The notes beneath the pieces are model-generated. The model ran no database searches, was not told the origin of the DNA, and saw nothing but the letters and a program-made list of their open reading frames with translations. Shown one piece after another: positions 48,514-60,600 of a DNA stretch of 64,000 nucleotides. Numbering within the stretch: the first letter of the stretch is position 1; each line of letters starts with the position of its first letter. The translations under genes were made by a program, and so were the position numbers. This stretch comes from Strix aluco (lineage: Eukaryota; Chordata; Aves; Strigiformes; Strigidae), in the NCBI RefSeq assembly GCF_031877795.1, contig NC_133934.1, positions 105,588,610 to 105,652,609 of the forward strand, given 5' to 3'.

Positions 48514-48680
48514 CTACGCTGCCGCTGGGCTCTGGGCTGTCTGGGGCACACAGCGGTGGGGCCGAGCCAGGGCCACGTAGCCTGGCGAGCAGTGGCAGCG
48601 ATAGGAGCCCTCCGTGTTCTCGCAAGTGCCACCCCGGCACAGGGGCTCAGGGCCGTCCACCTCCTCACACTCGTTGATGT
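48514..48680 (-). CDS. LTBP2: LTBP2 terminal coding exon: last calcium-binding EGF and stop
   Basis: Begins [20 protein letters not shown], continues [17 protein letters not shown] and ends with a short tail, SPAAA, before TAG at 48,516-48,514. [18 protein letters not shown] matches mammalian LTBP2. The tail is some residues longer than in human. Confidence 0.96.
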
Positions 48681-51600
48681 CTGCAAGGAGGAGAAGGATG
48701 AGGGTGAGCCAGTGGCGCAGTAAGCGGTCCCAGCCTGCAGCCAACATCTCTTGTGCCCCTGCCATCCCCCAGCCCTCCCCCACAGGTGCCCCATGCCCCC
48801 CACAAGCACCTCCAGGATGCCCACTGTGACCCCACCAGCCTCCCACACTGCTCAGCACATCTGCAGAGCACCCTCAGACCCCAAGGGTGACATCCCCAGC
48901 ATTTAGCATTCCCCAGCACAGGAGGGAGCCCTGCTCCCCCCAGCAATGCATACAAGATAGGGCCCCCGCCACGCTCTGGTCACACCTTGGATTAGCAGCT
49001 TCCTGTTAATAAATTGTGCTAGCATAAGATCTGTGAGAAAGGTCGCCTCCAGCCTTGGAAAATGTCCTTTCCTGATCTGACAAGGCTGAGAAGGCAGATG
49101 ATGGTGGCCCTGAGAGGCCGATTATCATCTCCAGGACCAGAACACAGAGGGATCTCATGCTGTGCAAACAAGGGCTTGTTTTATTAACCTGCAAACTGTG
49201 CCAAAGGGCTCACTTGGACAGCTTGCTGCTGGGCTAGAGCTTGCACATGAGCCCTACAGCTGCTGCCCCACTGTAACAGGTCTGCTCTGCTAAATGTACT
49301 TCCCTGGATGCCCTGCTTGAGCTACCCCAACTTGTGGTGGGGTCACCAGCTGGGCAGAGCATCCCTGTGCACCCCAGAGACCTTGTTTGTACCCACAGGA
49401 CCTCCCAAATCCTCACCTGCCAAGGCAGGTCCAAGCCCTCTGACCACGAACTCCAGCCTCACCCCCCACAGATCAGCTGGAAGCAGGTGTGGGGAGCAGC
49501 TGATGGGTTCAGCCAGCCACCCAAGGGAGAGTGAAGGCCCCAGCAGTGACTGATGGACCCCAGAAGGACTGAATTGCTCAGTCACTCCAGGGACCTGGGG
49601 TTATTCCTAGTACGGGTGGAGGGGGCCATCTGGCAAAGAAAGGGAAGTGCAATCCCAGGGAGGGAGGCTGGAAGCAAAACAGGAGGAAGCACTGCAGTCA
49701 CATGGAGAGGAGAAATGTGAGATGAGAGAGCTTGAGGAACAAGGCAGCGTTCGTATGCAGCCAAAGCAATGGTTGACCGGACACTGCGGACTCGGGCTAA
49801 ACCTCAGGACGAGAACATCACCGTGGTCAGGATGGGCTTGCTCAGAAGCCCAAGGACGAGATGTTAGGCAGCACGTCAAGGGAGATGTGCTGCACAACCT
49901 GGGAAGCGGCTGGCAGGCAGCCTTGCTGGGGGCTCCAGGGAAAGATAAAAGGGGGAAGAGCAGGCAGGCTGGTCTGGCCTTGGACCACCAGATTGAGAGG
50001 AGAGCCCAGAGGCACCCGAAAGCCAGAAGCAGTAGAGTAGTGCTAGCAGTGTGCACCAAGCCCTGGAACCTGCCCACTCAGGCAGGGGTGGGGGCAGGCA
50101 GCCCAATTTGCAGGATGAGGGCAGGCTACCCCCACAGGGAGGCGAGAAGGGAAGCACTGCAGCAGCTGCAGGAGTACTCTAAAGGCCTGAAGTCAGCAAG
50201 GTAAAAACACGGGGATGACTAAGCACAAAGCAGGAGAAGTGAAGGGAAAAAAACTGAGACAGGCTCCAGTGTAAAATGAGTGCGAGTTAGTCCAGGACAT
50301 GAAAGACAACAGGCTAAGGCTCCATAAATATGTTAGCAGGAAATAATGGGGAATGTCGGTCTGGTCCTTATCGGTGGAGAAAACAAAAGCCAGCCAAGCT
50401 GACTGAAGCAGCTAATGTGGGATTTGTTCCAGCCATCATAAAAATGCTCGTGGTGACCAGACAGGGTGCAGACCGTGTTTGAAGTGTTTAAATGAGGGTG
50501 CAGGAGCACAGGGAGGGAAAGGCTATGCTGTGATGGAGAGGTTCGACAATCATAAAGATAAAGCATTTACATCCATATTGCTAAAGGCTTGCTGCAATTC
50601 ATCTTCACATGCTTAATGCTCCTGCAGTCCTGGAAAAGTTGGAAGTTCTCTCTGAGAGGGACAAGGTCTCAGAGACCCAAGGAAGAGTAAATCTGGTAAC
50701 TATCTTGAAAAACAGAAGGGAGAATCCAGAATTACAGACTGCTCACCCCCATTCCCTTAAGTAGACCAGGTTTGTGAGTGATTAGGTCATAACCCTCCAA
50801 AGGATATCATCAGGGTCATTAAATAGCTGGTGCAGATCTGTTAAGGCCTGATTACATTAAGCCAATCTGGTTCCCTTTGCTGACCTGATAACTGGTCTGT
50901 CAGATAAGGGAGAAGCAGTGGATATGATGTGCCTTGGCCACAGTGAGGATTTCAACACACTCTCACATGACATACTCAAACAAACTGAGAAAATACAGTC
51001 TAGATGAAACTGTGGCAATTGCACAATGGTCTGCAAAGCTGCACTCCAAAGATAATTAGCAATACCTGGCTGTTACAATAAAAGCCATTTAAAACATAGT
51101 CTGCAGGGGTCTGTCCAGACCCCTGCTCCAGCCAAATGTTGTCATTAAGGTGGATGAAGGAAGAATCCCCATGCTTATAAAATGTATGTGTGTGATGCCA
51201 CACTGCAAGCACTTTGCGGGATTCAGACTCATTCTCATCAAGCAGAGAAGCGGTCCAAAATCAACCAGACAAAATTCACTGAAGGCAAATGCAAAGCACT
51301 ATGGCCAAGGAAAAGCAAACAGAGCACACAAATGCAGAAGGGGGAATAACAGCTCAGGCAGCCGTTCTGCCTGGCAGCATTTGGGGAGGCAGACACCATG
51401 GGTTCTGTATGAAGAAGCTGCACCATCATGTCGTGCAATAAGGGTGCTGGGAGAGGGTGAATGCCATGCCTAAGGAAAAAGAGGGTCTTCATCTGCTCTG
51501 TTCAGTGCCTGCAGTCTCAGCTGGCTTGGGGAGCTACACTGCTAAAAGGATGGAGACATGACATAGGGTTGTAGAGGAAATGCAGAGAGAAGCTTTAGAG

Positions 51601-54600
51601 ATTGTGTCTCATAGGGCAGGGTAAGTGAGGAATTTCACCAGGGCAGTGGTGAATGTAGAGGAAATTTATCAGGGCTAGGCTAACAGTGGCTGGTGATGTA
51701 CCAGAGTGTTATGTGAAGAAGGGAGTGATCAGCTGCTCCCCATGATGCCCAGAGGTGCCCTGATCCAGGTGCCAGCAGAAAGTGGCCAGCTGAACCTCCA
51801 GGAAGGTCCTCCCAGTTCCATGGGAAGGAAGCACCAGGGAGAGCAGGGGCTCCTCCGGCAGCTCTCCCGGCCAGCACCGCCAGAGAGCGGCAGCCGCCAA
51901 GGGACGCGGGGGCCAGGCTGCCCGCACAGCCCCAGCTGCAGCGCCGAGCAGCCCGGCTGGCCCCGGCAGGCACTCACCCACGCAGGCCATGCGGGTCATG
52001 TCCAGCTGGAAGCCGTCAAAGCAGTCGCAGGTGTAGCCCTCCCGGACACGCACACAGCGCCCGTTCTCACAGCCGTTGAGGATCCCACACTCCTCAGCCT
52101 GCAGCCCTTCAAAACCCTCGTAGAGGCCTGGAGGGTGGCAAAGTGGTGTCAGAGCAGGGTGACCCTCCACCCAGCCACGGAGGGGACATTGGGCACAAGG
52201 CAAGACGGTGCTGGTGGGGCCAGGACCGACTCAGAGCAGGCAGGTGCCAAGACTGCTCCAAGCTTGGAGCGCCCTGGCTGGGGTGGGACCTGCCAGGCAG
52301 TCCCCGTAGACACAGGCCGGGTGAGAAGGCACCTCTCTGTGTCTCCCAGTACTCACCAGTTTGGCTGGGCAGGTAGCGGGGTGGGGACCGCCCTGGGCCA
52401 TGGTGGAGAGGGCTGCCACGGAACTCACTGTTGGGTTCCCTCCGAGGGAAACCAGCATCGGGGTTTCCATACTCAGACTCCAGGTAGTTGTAGTAGGGGC
52501 CCATATCAGGGCTGGGAAGGCCATAGTGGGGGTCTTCCAAGCCTGGTGCGTACTCATACCTAGGTCTTTCTCGGAGCTCAGCCCCTCTCTCACTGTCTTC
52601 GCTGGCCCCATTACACAGGAAAGCAAAATCAGCTGCAAGTGGTAAGAGAAAAGGAAGGGTCAGCAGCCTGGCTCAGGAGAGGACAGAGTCTGCTATGGCT
52701 GGAGAAGGTGCATCCACACCAGGTCAGCAGTCAGGCCTGTGTTCAATGGGCTCCAAAGCTGCAGCTCTGTAGTTTGCTGACAAGATCCTGTCTTTGAGAA
52801 GACCAGCTCCTGTCTGGGGCCAGCAAGTCCTTGAGCAGCAAGAACCCCAATTCCCAGTGTGCTCTCATCCTGGGCTGCCACTGCCTCACCTCTCCTAAGC
52901 CAAGCAGGTGCAGTGGAATGCACAGAGCAACTCTCCCCTCACCTCAAACACCTTGAACTCATTGCAAACCAGTTTCAGGTACATCTTACCCACCAGTGCA
53001 GCTCAACCCTGGTGAAGTGGGGGGTTTCACCCACTCCTTGGGCTGGCTTTGGCAACAAGAGGAGCCCTTGCTGCAGTCGTATGTGACCGACCCTGCACGA
53101 CATGCCGGCAGCAGCCCAGCCCATCCCCACCTCGGCCGGGGGATGCTTGCCCATGCTGTCCCACTCACCGGAGGACCTGTGCGGGCAGAGTGCACAGTTC
53201 TGGCCCCAGGCTTCACCGAGCCGGCAGCAGCACTCGGTGTACGTAGTCTGCTCGCCATGCAGCAGGTCTTGGCAGATGTAGTCGGCAACGGTCTGCCAGC
53301 AGACGTCCAGGTGGATTTCGTACTCCTCCAAGGCATCTATGAGTGACACAAGCAAAGGATGCCATGAAAATCATCCAGAAGAGTGCCACCCCACCTTGTC
53401 CTGAGAGGGACAACCGTGTGCCCCAGCTCCTGCCCCCACCGCCCTGGCTGCACACTGTGCTGGTGCTGGCACACCTCAGCCTGGCACCAAGCCCCCACCC
53501 GCTGCGCCCTCCTGGGAGACCCAGCCGTGGGGTGAGATGTGCGGGGCAAGGGTGTGCTGCAGCGGGGACTCGGGCTCACCTGCCCTGCTGGAGAGGTTCA
53601 CACACCGGTTACCGGTTGCATCCAGCACAAGAGGAAGGCTGCAGAAGCAGTGGTAGGATCCGTCTGTGTTCAGACACTCGCCGTTGATGCAGTACACTTC
53701 GTTCTGACACTCATCCTGGTCTGCCCACGCACAAGGACAGAGCAACATTTCAGGCTGGCAGACATGAGTAATGTGACCCTTTCCCTGCCCAAGTGGGGAC
53801 CTTGGGGGCTCTTGCCACCTCCTCTCTTGTTCCCCAGGGGGGTTTCAGGAAGCCTGTCACCCAGACCTGGCCCTGTAGCGTGGGCAGCAGGGACAACGCT
53901 GGGTGCAGCAGCACAGCTGTCCCTCCGTGTGCAGTGGGGTGCCCGCTGCTCCTTGAGGCCATCTTACCAACACACTCAAGCCTGCTGGAGTCATAGAAGT
54001 AGCCTGTACGGCAGAAGCACTTGTAGCCTGGCACCGTGTTCAAACACTGTCCATTGCGGCAGAACTCGGATCCAAATATCTCACACTCATCCATGTCTGA
54101 GAGAGGGATGGAGGGAGGGAGAAAGTGTCTCAGGGAGAAGAGCCATGGAAGCAAGGAGGATTGGATGCTGTACCTGCAGAAAGCTGGCACAGCACCTTGG
54201 CCTGGATCAATGGCAGGTCCCCGAGAGTGCCCCCCACCTCTCCCGCTGGCCCCATGCCTGGGAGCAGAGGGGAATGCACCCACAGGCAGAGTAGGAGGAG
54301 GGATGATGGGGAACAGGATACTTTCACAAATAGAAAATTCATGTGCATTTCTGAAAGGTCAAGAACACAACCCCCTGGAGGTGAAGTGCCAAAGATTGAG
54401 TCAGCTGGCCACTGGGAGATCTGATCAGTAACTGGAAGGGTTATGTCTTACTGAAACGTATCCCTGGTTTGAAATGGGCATGGGAGATTTGCACCAAGAA
54501 AGAATCACTGCCAGCAGTGAGGCAGGACTGGAGGAAGGGGCACTTCCAGCTCGGTGATACAGGCAGTCTGGGATTTCTCTGGATGGAGGAAGGCAGCAGC

Positions 54601-57600
54601 ATGATGTTAGCATCCCCCACTATAATCCCCAGGAGATATTTCTGTGGATGCATCTCCATGCAGGGTTTTGCACAGCACCCTCCCTCTTTCCCCTGGAAGA
54701 AATGAGAGAAAATGGTGATAGTACCTGTGAAAGAGACTTTTCCTGAGAGTGGATCTTCCTGGGGAACATAGCCCTTCCCGAGAGGGCAGATCTCTTGGTA
54801 CTCCACTGGCCAGGAGGCAGATGCCAAAGGAAGATTGGAGGAAAAGGAACAGCTTGTTAGCATAACCAATGTGGAGCTGGCGGGCAGAGCACTGGCCTTG
54901 CCTAGTGTGGTGAGGCCACAGTCCTACCTGTGCCCAGGATGGGGCAGGGGTAAGTCTCACAGTTGTCACCCCAGGCTGCCCCCACAGTACAGCAGCACTC
55001 CTCCTTGGTGATGTTCTTGGCCAGGACGCTGTCACACAGGCGAACGTCGCTGATGTGGTAGTAGCACTGCTTGCGCTCTGCGCTGTCAGAGAGGTGGGCC
55101 GCGTGTGTCTCAGGGCCCTCTAGAAGACAGCAGAGCAGGGACAGGATGGGGTCCTTGGTGCCCCAACGCAGCATCCCACACCTAGGAGGTCCCAGAGCAC
55201 ACCCATCACCAGCAGCGTGGCCTTTCCAGGTCCCCACTTTCAGGCTCCTCAGCTCTCCCCAGACAAAAGCTTGCCCGTGCCTGTGTGGGCTTGTACAGCC
55301 CTGTCAGCCCCTCAGCTTTACCTCACCCCAGCCAGAGCTACCACGCTCCTGGCTCTAGTTGCCACCCATGCTTCTGTCCTAGCTGCCTACTCACCCATGG
55401 CTGCTCGGGGCTGGCACTGCCCTGCCTCTGTGTTGTACTCCTCATGGTCACTGGGGCAGAGGCACAGGAAGGATCCCTCCACGTTCTCGCAAAGTGCGGT
55501 CCCGCACACGGCAACCATCAGCTCACACTCATTCACATCTGCAAAGCAAGGGGCAGCGGTGGGCAGCGGGAGCCCTGACTCTGCATGGGCAGCCTGTGCG
55601 TGGTCTGCAGCATGGGGTCACCCTTCAGCAGGGAGATGGAAGATGCTAGGGAAGAAAGTTCTGTTCACACTGTGGCTCAACATAAGTCTGGCAAGAGCTT
55701 CCTGCCCTGCTCTTAGCAGATTCAGGGAACCTGAACTCTAGCTTGCGGTGTGTCACTGGATCACAGAATCATCCAGGTTTGAAGGGACCGCTGGAGGTGT
55801 CTAGTCTAACTCTCTGCTCAAAGCAGGGTCAGTTATGGGATCCCACCAGGCTGTACAGGGCTTTGTCTTGTTGTGTCTTTAAAATCTCCAAGGATGGCAA
55901 CTGCACAGTCATCTTGGGCATTTGTTCCACTGCCTGCCTGTCTTCATTGTGAAAACCTTTTTCCTTATATTACACCCTGACTGTTCTCTCCAGGCATGCA
56001 TTAAAGTAGCTCTCTAGCACCTTCAGTGCCTCCAGCCCCCAAGCACCTCTTTCTACCTGCACGGAGAAGGGCTCCATGTTCACTGGGAATGGCTCGCTTT
56101 TTCATGGAGCCCCGGTCCTTTGCAGTCCCAAGGATCTGCTGTGCTAAGGGGAGGGTTTTTGCCCCATCAGCCGCCCACTCCATGTCTGGGATTCTCCCTG
56201 CGCAGATGCAGTCCCTGTCTATGCTCTGGGAGCCGTCACACAGCAGGGACACCAGCCTGGCATCTGCTGATGGCTCTCCCTCACTGACTGGCAGAGTGAC
56301 CATGGGAGACTCACCAATGCAGTAGTGCCCGGAGGGTGAGCTCTCATAGCCACGGTCACAGAGGCAGCGGAAGGAGCCGTCTGAGTTCTCACAGAAGCCG
56401 TGGCTCCCGCACAGCGTCTCGTTGGCACATTCATCTATGTCTGCAGGAGAGTGTAGAGCAGGAGTTGCCTCAGACCCCACCTCTCTCAATGAACACCCCC
56501 TGTCCAGGCCCTTCTGCTCTGTCCCCAAGACCTGGGGATGCAGCAGGCATTCCCTTGATGTGAGGGACTGGGTCTGGCTGCCCCACTCACTCCCCTGCTA
56601 CGACTGTGTGTGTTAGAAGCTTCCTGCAACATCCAGAGCGGCAAAGAGGCCACATGGATAGAGTGACAGGAGAAGGGTGGGAATGGGAAATGCATGGGAA
56701 GTGTGGGAGGTGGCTGGCAGGGCCACTGAGGGTAGCACAGGTCCCTGCAGAGGCCTAAAGGGACACAGAGCCTACAGGCTCACATCAGCAGGAGATACAA
56801 GGGTGCAACTGAAGTGTGTGGGGCAAGTGCAGAAAGATCTAGGATGATACCTTCCTGCTCTGTTCTTCTTGACCTAGTCCTTCTCCAACTGCTATAGTGC
56901 CAGGGAGTAGTCTCTGCCTTGCCCCAGCCTGCTGGGGTTGGACAGTTACAACTGGGTCCTTTGCCTACAGAGGGAGGTTTACAGCCCTGCTGGCTGCATC
57001 CCACTCCCCTCCTACTGCTGCACAGGAGAGATTTCCTTGGAGCAGCTAGAGCAGATGTGTGCCCACAGCCCACTGCTCCCAGGGCCAGGAACAGCTCCAC
57101 ATGCTAAGTCTGAGTCCTGGTGCAGCCCAGAGCCCAGCGGCTGGCAGCAGCTCCTCCTTGCTGCAGCCTTCTCTGAGCTGGGGGGAGCCTCAAAAACTGC
57201 AGAAACCCCTTTGCTCTTTCCTTTTTGCTGGAGCCTGAACTCCAAACTCAGACTCCCCAGCCTAGCACACAGTTGTACCAGCAGCCTTTCCCCTCACCTG
57301 GCCCTGCCAGGCAGGTGACTGGCACAGGCAGCAGCCCCAGCAAGCACAGCAAGCCCCCACAAGCACAGGGAGCTGCGGTCCAACCCTAAGCTTGGAATGG
57401 CTGTAACCTGCCCAGGACTCTCCCCAAGCGGAAAGCAGCACAATGTGGTGTCTGTTCCAGATGCCAGGAAGAGAGAAGTCTAGACACAAGCAGGCAGTTC
57501 AGCCAAGAAAACAAACTCTCAGTATTATCTGCCTCTCCACCAACCATACATTTCCTCCTCCTCCTCCTTCTCCCCCACGGCCCTGGCAGAGATGTCCCAC

Positions 57601-60600
57601 AGCCACCCTGTCCCTGCCAGAAGTGGGGATGGGAACACCCGGGGCTGTACTCACCAATGCAGTCACCCAAGGGGGTCCAGTGGAAGCCAGGCTGGCAGCC
57701 CATGATACACCGGTAGGAGCCCAGGCTGTTCTGGCACCGCCACGTGCCGCAGATGGCATCCCCATATTCTTTACACTCATCCACATCTGCAGAGAGGAGG
57801 GCAAGGGGATGAGGATGGTCAGATGGGGACCCTGCTTGCTCACTGCAGCACCTGGGTCAAGTTCAGTTGGCCAGAGGCCCTGAGCCATTGCTAGTCCTCC
57901 TTACAAGTCGCCAGCAACTTTGGGTGCTGGGAGGAGAACTGCCCTCCCCCCCTGCACTGGCTGCATCCATCCCCCCAAATCCCAGGGGGCTGATCCTCCC
58001 AACAATGAGCTCTCACCCACGCAGTCATCAGTCTCCTGGGAGTGTTTGAACCCATTTTCACACAGACACCTGTAGGAACCTTCTGTATTCAGGCACTGGC
58101 CTTGTGAGCACCGGGACTTGTCTGCACATTCATCCACATCTGCAAAAACAGGCCAAAATCATCAACCTGGATCTCACAGCTGGGGAGGGAGCAGAGGGCA
58201 GGACCTGAGGTATGTGCCTGCCATCCTCCAGCTCACCTTGGCAGCTGGGTCCACCAGCCACGTTTGAGAAGCCAGGAGCACAAATGCAGAAGTAGGATCC
58301 GTGACTGTTGAGACACTCGCCATTGGGGCTGCAGATCTCACTGTTTAGGCACTCGTTCACATCTGCAAAGGGAGCAGAGTCAGGGCCACACACCTGAGGG
58401 ACATCCTTCACCAAAGCCACATGGATTTCCTCTCCCCAGCCTCTTACAGGGAGCCCTCACAGGGCTGCTGGCCCCTGGTTTTCTCGCCATGGAGACAGAG
58501 ATCTCTCTCCATGGTAATCCTGCATTTGGCTACAACCTTATGGATGTGCCATGCATGGTGGCATCACCTGCCTTGGCACTGGCATCCTCCCTGCTGAGAA
58601 AGAACGGGGATCCATAGGGAGGCTGTATGTCCTGGACCCAGAAGGCTGCAGGGATAGGGTTCATACCTTGGCACACAGTGCTGTTGATGAGCTCAAAGCC
58701 AGCCTGGCAGCGGCACTCATAGGAGCCCGGGGTGTTCCTGCACTCTCCCCCCAGGCACTGAACAGCAGGGTGCTCACACTCATCCATATCTGCCAAGCAG
58801 AAAGGCACAGCACAGAGTGAGGCCCCAGCTCTTGCTGCCACTGGAGAAGATCCCCACCCAGAGAAGCCATCACCCAGCTGTTGGCCTGCAAGGTGGGTTT
58901 AAGCCGCCCTACCAGACCGTCCCATCACAGTGAGATGAGAGGAGAGTTAATCCCTGTTACTGGGGTGTGAGGAGTCAGATCAGACCCTTCACTCCTCTCC
59001 ATCATAGGAACCTGGATAAATTGGATCCCAGCACCAAGTCAGTGGTGCCCAGTGACAGGACCAGAGGCAATGGACACAAACTGAAACACCAGAGGTCCCA
59101 TCTGAACATCAGGAAACACTTTTTTGCTGTGAGGATTACTGAGCACTGGCACAGGTTGCCTGAAGGGGTTGTGGAGTCTCCCTCCTTGGAAATATTCAAA
59201 AGCCACCTGGACATGGTCCTGGACAATCAGCTCTAGGTGGCCCTGCTTGAGCAGGGGGGTTGGACAAGATGATCTCCAGAGGTCCCTTCCAGCTTCAGCC
59301 ACTTGGTGATTCTGTGAGCACAGGGATACTGCTAACCCCAGTGCACACCTCCAGCAGAGCTCTGCACTGGGTACAGCAACCACCAAGAGGCCAGTGCAGA
59401 GCCACAGTTGCTGACGAACCCTCTCTTCAGCCAACTGCCCAAGAGCAAACATCAGGAAAGCAACCCAGCAGCAGCCATACCTTCTGTGGCTCTGCTCTCC
59501 TACCTGCCAGACTTGTCTACAATGTCCTTTCCCTAGTAAAGCTGGCCAGGGGTCTACATCAGTTCTGACTGAGCTGCAAAGCTCCACACAAACCCTCTTC
59601 CACCCAACAACCCCAGGCCTTGCCCAGAGCCTGCTGGCACTCTGAGGATTTTGCTCACAGCAGAGGAGAGAGGGGTACCTTCCCTCTAACAGAAGACTGA
59701 GAGATGCCAGCAGACTGCTGTTGCCCCCAGGCCCATGAGGTAGGGGGAAGCACTGAAGGATGCTGCTAATCAGAAGGATGGGCTGGTGTGCAGCAGCAGA
59801 AGACATGCTCTACTCTTCTCCCCTGTCAGGAGCTAAAGCCCTCAGACTGGCAGCTCCTAAAGGCATGGCAGGGACCTTCTCTTCCCCTTCGAAGAGCACT
59901 GGGCAGCCACAGGCATAAACAAGCATCACTCCCTACTGCCTCAAGTCATTCCCAGCTGTTCAGTCTCATAGGGTTGCAAGTAGCAATATTCTTGAATCCT
60001 TCTGGAGGTGAACCATAGCCTAGTTTATTTATCACAAAACTATCATAAAACCCTTATCATTTTTCAAATATGAAACCTAGATCCACAGACAAGGCCACCA
60101 GCCAAGGCAGGGAAGAACGTGCCATCCTGCCATCAGGTCATTGTGACCCAAACAGTATCAAACCCTGATAAGGTGCCCTCGTGACATGGCTGGGGCAAGG
60201 TGGCTGAGAAGGGGCTCACGTGGAGTTTTGGGAAAGGGGGAGGGCAGATGGAAGGGATCAAACCATGAACCCAAAAATCAGATGGAAAATAAACTCATTT
60301 CACACTGGCTTTTTCATACACCAAAACAGAGGAGAATAGAGGGAGGAAAGCCTCCCTCTCCTCCCCCATTGGAGGCCCCCATGAAGGGGGGGGTGTCTTC
60401 TGAGAGTCACATCAAAGGCAAGATTTTCTGTTTGCCAGCTATGTGCAGGCTGCAGAGCTCTGCAGTGCTCCAGAGAGAAATTCACAGCACATGGCCAATC
60501 TTTAAACAAATACCTTTGCCAGCTCTGCCTTCTCCCTTCCCTTGCCCCAAACAGGGAATTTGCATCAAGCCATCTCAAGCCCAGACATTCCCTGGGGGCA

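Noticed and set aside
51706-52563. 285-codon plus-strand frame
   Set aside because: It is antisense to LTBP2 window exons 18 and 19, whose splice sites, phase and homology are unambiguous; composition explains the open frame.
58967-59236. 90-codon plus-strand frame resembling a protein
   Set aside because: It is the decayed ORF2 C-terminus of a CR1 LINE, listed as a repeat.
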